NCBI GenBank assembly: GCA_040429635.1 | Contig: CP158972.1 | Span: 3,688,972-3,752,971, forward strand | Length of the DNA: 64,000 nt | Source of the DNA: Tamlana crocina | GTDB lineage: Bacteria > Bacteroidota > Bacteroidia > Flavobacteriales > Flavobacteriaceae | Direction: 5' to 3' | Part shown: positions 59,317 to 64,000 of the stretch, one piece after another | Layout: each line of letters begins with the position of its first letter | Numbering within the stretch: the first letter of the stretch is position 1 | The notes under the pieces: model-generated | Databases searched by the model: none | Seen by the model: the letters and a program-made list of their open reading frames with translations, nothing else | Told to the model about the DNA's origin: nothing | Translations under genes and position numbers: made by a program

Positions 59317-60513
59317 ATGGAATTTCCTAAAAAACTTGTGCAAAAATTAGAAAATCGCAAAGAAAACAACGCTTTTCGAGAATTGGGAACGCCGTCTGGT
59401 TTAGTGGATTTTTCATCAAACGATTATTTGGGGTTTTCAAAAAACGAAACGATTTTCAATAATGCCCACCAGTTTTTAATTAAAAACCACATAAAACAAA
59501 ACGGAGCCACGGGGTCGCGCTTGCTTTCCGGAAACCACCAACTTTACGATGTGGTTGAAAGCCTACTTTACCAATTCCACAACAGCGCATCGGCTTTGAT
59601 TTTCAATTCAGGCTACGACGCCAATATTGGCTTTTTTTCAAGCGTACCGCAACGTGGCGATGTTATTATATATGATGTACTAATCCATGCTTCCATTCGC
59701 GATGGCATATCGATGAGCAACGCCAAAGGTTACAAGTTTAAACATAATGATTTGGAGGATTTGGAAAAACTAATTCTTCGTCATTCTGAACCTTCTCACC
59801 TTGAGCGGAGTCAAAAGGTTGTTTCAGAATCGCACCATAACATTTACATCGTTACCGAATCGGTATTCTCCATGGATGGCGACACCCCAAACCTCGTTGG
59901 GCTTTCAGAATTATGCAAAAAGCACAACGCTTACTTGGTGGTTGACGAGGCCCATGCCATTGGCGTTTTTGGTAAAAACGGCACTGGATTAATACAACAG
60001 TTACAACTTGAACACGATATTTTCGCTCGCATCGTCACTTTTGGAAAAGCCATGGGCTGCCACGGCGCCGCCATTTTGGGCAGCAATAGTCTAAAAGCAT
60101 TTTTGGTGAATTTTTCGCGCTCCTTTATTTATACCACAGCCTTGCCCCCACATAGTTTAGCGACCATTCAATCGGCTTACAACGAATTATCCAAAACCGA
60201 AAGTATAAATAAGCTACAAGATAATATTGCGTTTTTTAAATCTGAAATGGTTAAAAACAACCTTAACAACAGCTTTATCGAAAGTCATTCTGCCATACAT
60301 TGTTGCATCATTCCGGGAAACGAAACGGTGAAACACATCGCCCAACAAATCCAAAAAAGCGGTTTTGATGTAAAGCCTATTTTATCACCTACCGTACCCA
60401 AGGGGCAGGAACGGTTGCGGTTTTGTTTACACAGTTACAATTCTAAAAAGGAAATTTCGGAAGTTTTACAGCGACTTTCTATTTTTGTGGTTCAGCATGA
60501 CGCAACACATTAA
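59317..60513 (+). CDS. bioF: 8-amino-7-oxononanoate synthase (biotin synthesis)
   Basis: Start at 59317 (MEFPKKLVQKLENRKENNAF); about 398 aa. The PLP enzyme condenses pimeloyl thioester with alanine. Landmarks: DFSSNDYLGFS, GATGSRLLSGN, FNSGYDANIGF, VVDEAHAIGVFG (Asp and His around PLP) and the Schiff-base lysine in VTFGKAMGCHGAA. About 17 residues (155-172, RHSEPSHLERSQKVVSES) come from an in-frame hairpin repeat and are probably an external loop. First gene of the biotin cluster. Confidence 0.92.
   Translation: MEFPKKLVQKLENRKENNAFRELGTPSGLVDFSSNDYLGFSKNETIFNNAHQFLIKNHIKQNGATGSRLLSGNHQLYDVVESLLYQFHNSASALIFNSGYDANIGFFSSVPQRGDVIIYDVLIHASIRDGISMSNAKGYKFKHNDLEDLEKLILRHSEPSHLERSQKVVSESHHNIYIVTESVFSMDGDTPNLVGLSELCKKHNAYLVVDEAHAIGVFGKNGTGLIQQLQLEHDIFARIVTFGKAMGCHGAAILGSNSLKAFLVNFSRSFIYTTALPPHSLATIQSAYNELSKTESINKLQDNIAFFKSEMVKNNLNNSFIESHSAIHCCIIPGNETVKHIAQQIQKSGFDVKPILSPTVPKGQERLRFCLHSYNSKKEISEVLQRLSIFVVQHDATH
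59781..59831. repeat. Hairpin repeat inserted in frame within bioF
   Basis: Arms ATTCTGAACCTT and AAGGTTGTTTCAGAAT surround CTCACCTTGAGCGGAGTC. The element resembles the TTCGACTCCGCTCA hairpins elsewhere in the window and keeps the reading frame open. Confidence 0.75.
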
Positions 60514-60519
60514 GCATCA

Positions 60520-60933
60520 ATGAGCGATACATTTAAAACCATAGCCCGATTTCAATACTCCACCGAAGCCCAAATTGTAAAAGGCCGGCTGGAGGCCGAA
60601 GGCATTCAGGTGTTTATGCAGGATAATTTCACCATCGACACCGACCCACTGGTGAGCAACGCCATTGGCGGCGTTAAACTTAAAGTGTTATCGCGACAAG
60701 CCTTGGAAGCCCAACATATTTTGGCGTCCATTAAAAAATATTCGGTTGACGATGATGGCAACACCATACAATGCCCTAATTGTAACAGCGAAAACATTGA
60801 GCTCTTTTCAACCATAAAAGATGCCAAGTCCTTTTTTGCTTTTATTTTTGGTGTATTATTTTCATCGTTGCCTTTTTACACCAGGCACAAGTACAAATGC
60901 GAAAATTGTAACACGGAATTCGATTTAAAATGA
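60520..60933 (+). CDS. DUF2007 domain protein with C-terminal zinc ribbon
   Basis: 137 aa. Residues ~5-72 match DUF2007 (a PII-like fold often labelled putative signal transducing protein): TIARFQYSTEAQIVKGRLEAEGI. Then a Cys pair (CPNCNSENIELF), a hydrophobic stretch (FFAFIFGVLFSSLPFY) and a second Cys pair (KCENCNTEF), suggesting a split zinc ribbon. It starts 6 bp after bioF, so it is co-transcribed with biotin genes, although no biotin role is known. Confidence 0.82.
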   Translation: MSDTFKTIARFQYSTEAQIVKGRLEAEGIQVFMQDNFTIDTDPLVSNAIGGVKLKVLSRQALEAQHILASIKKYSVDDDGNTIQCPNCNSENIELFSTIKDAKSFFAFIFGVLFSSLPFYTRHKYKCENCNTEFDLK

Positions 60934-60937
60934 TTTT

Positions 60938-60998
60938 TACCACTAATTCACGAATCATTTTCCAATAACTACAAAATAGATTCGTGCATTCGTAGCCT
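60938..60998. repeat. Inverted repeat, second member of the GCACGAAT-arm family
   Basis: Left arm ACCACTAATTCACGAAT (60939-60955) and right arm ATTCGTGCATTCGTAGCC (60980-60997) are imperfect reverse complements. The arms resemble those at 11490-11614. It lies between the DUF2007 gene and bioD. Confidence 0.65.
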
Positions 60999-61012
60999 CT
61001 TAAAAAAATTCA

Positions 61013-61625
61013 ATGAAAAATAAAACATACTTTATAACAGGAATATCAACCGAGGTGGGCAAAACCGTAGCTTCGGCCATCGTTACCGAAGCCTTGGAAG
61101 CCGATTATTGGAAACCCATACAGGCTGGCGATTTAGACCATAGCGACACCCATAAAGTGGAGCGTTTGGTTTCCAATAAAAAATCACAATTTCACCCCAA
61201 TACCTATGCCCTTAACACGCCTATGAGTCCGCATCGCAGCCGAAATTGATGGCATTACCATAGACTTAAAAAATATAAATGCGCCTAAAACCAAAAATCA
61301 TTTGGTCATAGAAGGCGCAGGTGGCTTACTGGTTCCATTGAACGACAAAGAAACCATTTTAAATATTATCCAACCCGATTTTAAAGTCATCGTGGTATCG
61401 CGCCACTATTTGGGCAGCATCAACCATACGCTTTTAACGGTCAATTTATTAAAGGAAAAAGGCTTTGATGTGTCCATTATTTTCAGTGGAAACGAACACA
61501 AAACCACCGAATCCATCATCGAAAAAATGACCAATATTCCTATTATCGGAAGGATTGAAGAAGAACCCTATTTTGACCAAAATGTGATAAAGGAATATGC
61601 GGAACGATTTAGGGAGAAGCTGTAG
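61013..61625 (+). pseudogene. bioD: Dethiobiotin synthase, interrupted by a small indel
   Basis: The N-terminal piece has the P-loop FITGISTEVGKTVASAIV and KPIQAGDLDHSD. The C-terminal piece has the LVIEGAGGLLVPLND motif and VIVVSRHYLGSINHTLL. Together they make a BioD of about 203 aa, close to family length. The break is at 61234-61235: CATCGCAGCC reads through as His-Ala-Ala-Glu if one C is dropped, or His-Ala-Ala-Ala-Glu if two bases are missing. The enzyme closes the ureido ring of dethiobiotin using ATP and CO2. Its position before bioA fits the pathway. Confidence 0.9.
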
Positions 61626-61627
61626 CT

Positions 61628-61683
61628 GTCGGGAAGGAATCCACAAAAAAGATTAACAATTAAAAGATTCCTGCCTTCGCAGA
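61628..61683. repeat. Short inverted repeat between bioD and bioA
   Basis: GTCGGGAAGGAATCC is followed 25 bp later by GATTCCTGCCTTCGCAGA; arms GGAATC (61636-61641) and GATTCC (61666-61671). The second part resembles repeats I recall from many Bacteroidota genomes. Confidence 0.5.
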
Positions 61684-61693
61684 AATAAAAAAT

Positions 61694-62959
61694 ATGAATT
61701 TACAAGAACGCGACAAAAAACACCTCTGGCATCCGTTAACGCAACACAAATTGCACCCTGAAGCTTTGGCTATTACTAAGGCTAAAGGTTGCACATTGAC
61801 CGACGAAAACGGCAATAAATATATCGATGCCATCGCCTCATGGTACACCTGTATGTACGGGCACTGCAATGAATACATTACCCATCGGGTGTCCGAACAA
61901 ATGCAGCAATTGGACCAAGTGGTTTTTAGCGGATTCACCCACAAACCTGCTATAGAACTCAGCGAAGCCCTCATAAACATTCTGCCCAAAAACCAAAACA
62001 AAATTTTTTTTAGCGATAACGGCTCCACGTCTGTAGAAATTGGCATTAAAATGGCTCTGCAATATCATTTTAACAACGGCAATAAAAAGAATACTTTAAT
62101 CGCTTTTGAAGACGGTTTCCACGGCGACACCTTTGGTGCTATGAGCGTTTCGGGACTTTCTGTATACAACGGGCCTTTTGAGGACTTCTTTTTAAAAGTG
62201 GAACGCATTCCCGTGCCCAATGGAAAAAATCACGATGACATATTAAACACTTTACGAAATTTGGCATCAACACACCAAGTGGCCGGTTTTGTTTACGAAC
62301 CCTTGGTACAAGGTGCCGCAGCCATGAAAATGCACAATACCGAAGGACTGAACCAAATTTTAAATTTCTGCACAGACCATAACATCATTACCGTTGCCGA
62401 CGAAGTGATGACAGGCTTCGGCAAAACCGGGAAACATTTCGCTTCGCTGTACATGGAAACGCCACCCGATGTGATGTGTTTAAGCAAAGCACTAACTGGC
62501 GGATTGCTGCCCATGGCACTTACCACATGCTCACAAAAAATCTATGATGCTTTTTATAGCGACAATATTGCCAAAGGGCTGTTCCATGGGCATACCTACT
62601 CGGCCAACCCTTTGGCATGTACCGCAGCCTTGGCAAGTATTGAATTATTGCAAACCGAAAACATTCAAGGTAGAATAAAAGAAATTACGGCATCACACGA
62701 AAACTTTGGAAACCGAATAAAAAATCACCCCAAAGTGAAATCCATCCGGCAAACCGGAATCATTTTCGCCCTCGATTTAGATGTAGAAATGCAACGCTAC
62801 GGTAACCTCCGCGATAAACTCTTTAAGTTTTTTATGGACAACGGCGTGTTTTTACGCCCCTTGGGCAATACCATTTACATACAAGCCCCTTATGTGATTA
62901 CCAACCATGAATTGGAAAAAGTGTACCGAGTTATCGAAGAATCTTTATCAATAGTGTAA
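61694..62959 (+). CDS. bioA: Adenosylmethionine--8-amino-7-oxononanoate transaminase
   Basis: 421 aa, intact class III aminotransferase. It converts 8-amino-7-oxononanoate to 7,8-diaminononanoate. It starts NLQERDKKHLWHPLTQHK, a BioA signature, with SWYTCMYGHCNEYI, FSDNGSTSVEIGIKMALQ, VADEVMTGFGKTGK and the PLP lysine in MCLSKALTGGLLPMAL. It follows bioD in the biotin cluster. Confidence 0.95.
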   Translation: MNLQERDKKHLWHPLTQHKLHPEALAITKAKGCTLTDENGNKYIDAIASWYTCMYGHCNEYITHRVSEQMQQLDQVVFSGFTHKPAIELSEALINILPKNQNKIFFSDNGSTSVEIGIKMALQYHFNNGNKKNTLIAFEDGFHGDTFGAMSVSGLSVYNGPFEDFFLKVERIPVPNGKNHDDILNTLRNLASTHQVAGFVYEPLVQGAAAMKMHNTEGLNQILNFCTDHNIITVADEVMTGFGKTGKHFASLYMETPPDVMCLSKALTGGLLPMALTTCSQKIYDAFYSDNIAKGLFHGHTYSANPLACTAALASIELLQTENIQGRIKEITASHENFGNRIKNHPKVKSIRQTGIIFALDLDVEMQRYGNLRDKLFKFFMDNGVFLRPLGNTIYIQAPYVITNHELEKVYRVIEESLSIV

Positions 62960-63000
62960 ATTTGCAGGCTAAAATATAAACAGGATTCGCTCACCAAATT

Positions 63001-63045
63001 TTTGAGATTCCGAATCAGTCCAGAAAACCGTCTGGACAGCATGAC
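63001..63045. repeat. Hairpin repeat between bioA and the ketoacyl synthase gene
   Basis: Stem GTCCAGA (63018-63024) with TCTGGAC (63031-63037), within GATTCCGAATC...CAGCATGAC, an arrangement like the CATTCTGAA/TTCAGAATC hairpin in bioF. There is no T-run, so it is not a standard terminator. Confidence 0.5.
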
Positions 63046-63051
63046 AAAACT

Positions 63052-64000
63052 ATGCAAAAACCAATCTCCATAACGGCCATTTCATCCATTTCTCCATTAG
63101 GAAAATCTTCTGCGGAAGCTTGGAAAAGTTACAAAAACGAAAACCATTACTTGACTAAAAAATCGGTATTAGGCAAAGACGTTGTTGTGGCCGAAATTCC
63201 AAAGGAAGCCAAAGCGGACATTGAAATATTGAGAGAATCGGATTCCAAATACAAATCGTTGGACGACACCGTCCTTTTTGCCATGTACGCCTCACGAGAA
63301 GCGGTAAAACAGGCGAACTGGAAACCCTCGGATAATTTTGGAATCAATATCGGTTCGTCTCGCGGTGCCACAGCCCTTTTTGAAAACTATCACGAGTCTT
63401 TTTTAAAAAATAACAAAGCCGAAACTTTAAGTTCGCCCACCACAACTTTGGGCAATATTTCGTCGTGGGTAGGTCACGATTTGCAAACCGAAGGCCCCGA
63501 AATTAGCCATTCCATCACTTGTTCCACAGCATTGCACAGCTTACTTAATGGCATTGCATGGATTAATTCGGGCATGTGCAATAAATTTTTGGTGGGCGGC
63601 AGTGAAGCGCCGCTAACTCCATTTACCATTGCGCAGATGCAGGCTCTGAAAATTTATTCTAAATATGATTTGTCAGGTCGAGCGAAGTCGAGACCTTTCG
63701 ACTCCGCTCAAGGTAACATTAACCTCTACCCCTGCCGGGCATTAGACTTCAACAAAACCAAAAACACCATGGTTTTGGGCGAAGGCGCTTCCATGGCTTG
63801 TTTGGAAGAAGGTGAACAAAGCAACGCCTTGGCATTAATTACGGGCTATGGCTATGCCACCGAAATTTTAAAACACAATATTTCCATTTCGAGCGACGCA
63901 AAATGTTTTCAGAAATCGATGAAAATGGCATTGGGCGATAAAAACCCCGAAGACATTGATGTAGTAGTGATGCACGCCCCGGGTACCATTAAAGGCGACA
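63052..64000 (+). CDS. Beta-ketoacyl synthase-like protein (cut by window end)
   Basis: An open frame of 316 codons from ATG 63052 to the window edge. The N-terminal thiolase fold opens ITAISSISPLGKSS. The active-site cysteine is Cys157 in SITCSTALHSLLNG. The VVVMHAPGTIKGD near the edge carries the first catalytic His. A KAS I/II (FabF-like) condensing enzyme. Directly after bioA it may help build or modify the pimeloyl chain, but fatty-acid or polyketide roles are possible. Residues ~208-221 come from an in-frame hairpin repeat. Confidence 0.82.
   Translation, partial: MQKPISITAISSISPLGKSSAEAWKSYKNENHYLTKKSVLGKDVVVAEIPKEAKADIEILRESDSKYKSLDDTVLFAMYASREAVKQANWKPSDNFGINIGSSRGATALFENYHESFLKNNKAETLSSPTTTLGNISSWVGHDLQTEGPEISHSITCSTALHSLLNGIAWINSGMCNKFLVGGSEAPLTPFTIAQMQALKIYSKYDLSGRAKSRPFDSAQGNINLYPCRALDFNKTKNTMVLGEGASMACLEEGEQSNALALITGYGYATEILKHNISISSDAKCFQKSMKMALGDKNPEDIDVVVMHAPGTIKGD
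63675..63713. repeat. Hairpin repeat inserted in frame within the ketoacyl synthase gene
   Basis: AGGTCGAGCGAAGTCGAGA and CTTTCGACTCCGCTCAAGGT are imperfect reverse complements placed back to back. The core TTCGACTCCGCTCA is shared with other hairpins of the window. The frame stays open (SGRAKSRPFDSAQGN). Confidence 0.75.

Overview
The window looks like chromosome from a marine or environmental member of the Flavobacteriaceae (phylum Bacteroidota). Evidence seen in the sequence: AT-rich DNA, promoters of the TAnnTTTG type, almost no Shine-Dalgarno motifs, several protein families I know mainly from flavobacteria (DUF4296, DUF4271, DUF4270, DUF3157, short GT5 protein), type IX secretion (T9SS) C-terminal tails, and an atpDC pair separate from any other ATP synthase gene. 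I cannot name the species. No rRNA, tRNA, CRISPR array, phage or transposase was found.

Layout. 0-18.9 kb is compact housekeeping DNA: the start of tyrS, an epimerase, the operon DPM1-like GT2 > pyrC > DUF4296, DUF4271-hemD, pckA, DUF423, a saccharopine dehydrogenase with an Lrp/AsnC regulator, glyS, comF, a Big_5 lipoprotein, a nitrilase, an aminotransferase and a membrane-anchored MutS-like ATPase. 19.0-38.6 kb holds four giant T9SS-secreted surface proteins (1392, 1963, 1398 and 1644 aa), all on the minus strand. They form two paralogous pairs. Two of them share a 2,073-bp block that is identical except for three bases seen by eye. They carry LamG, thrombospondin-type-3-like, GEVED-like and tandem beta-rich repeats, poly-Asp linkers, and one GC-rich patch. 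38.9-43.7 kb is the minus-strand run panC-panD-UPF0104-esterase-like-radA. 43.9-55 kb runs on the plus strand: a degenerate short GT5 glycogen/starch-synthase-like gene, DUF4270, glmS, a TonB-dependent receptor with an SGNH hydrolase lipoprotein, and atpD-atpC. 55.1-59.3 kb has umuC-umuD, a sodium:solute symporter and a DUF3157 protein. 59.3-64 kb is a biotin cluster: bioF, a DUF2007 protein, bioD, bioA and a beta-ketoacyl synthase cut by the window edge.

From 43 kb on, six genes (panC, DUF4270, TonB receptor, umuD, symporter, bioD) are broken by eight small indels, while none of the genes recognised in the first 43 kb is. Neighbouring essential genes are intact, so I suspect local sequence error at least as much as gene decay. 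The intergenic DNA, and two coding regions, contain several families of short inverted repeats.

I did not find a clearly new defence or metabolic system. The most unusual structure is the four-gene surface-protein locus, with its pairwise duplication, apparent gene conversion and patchwork domains.
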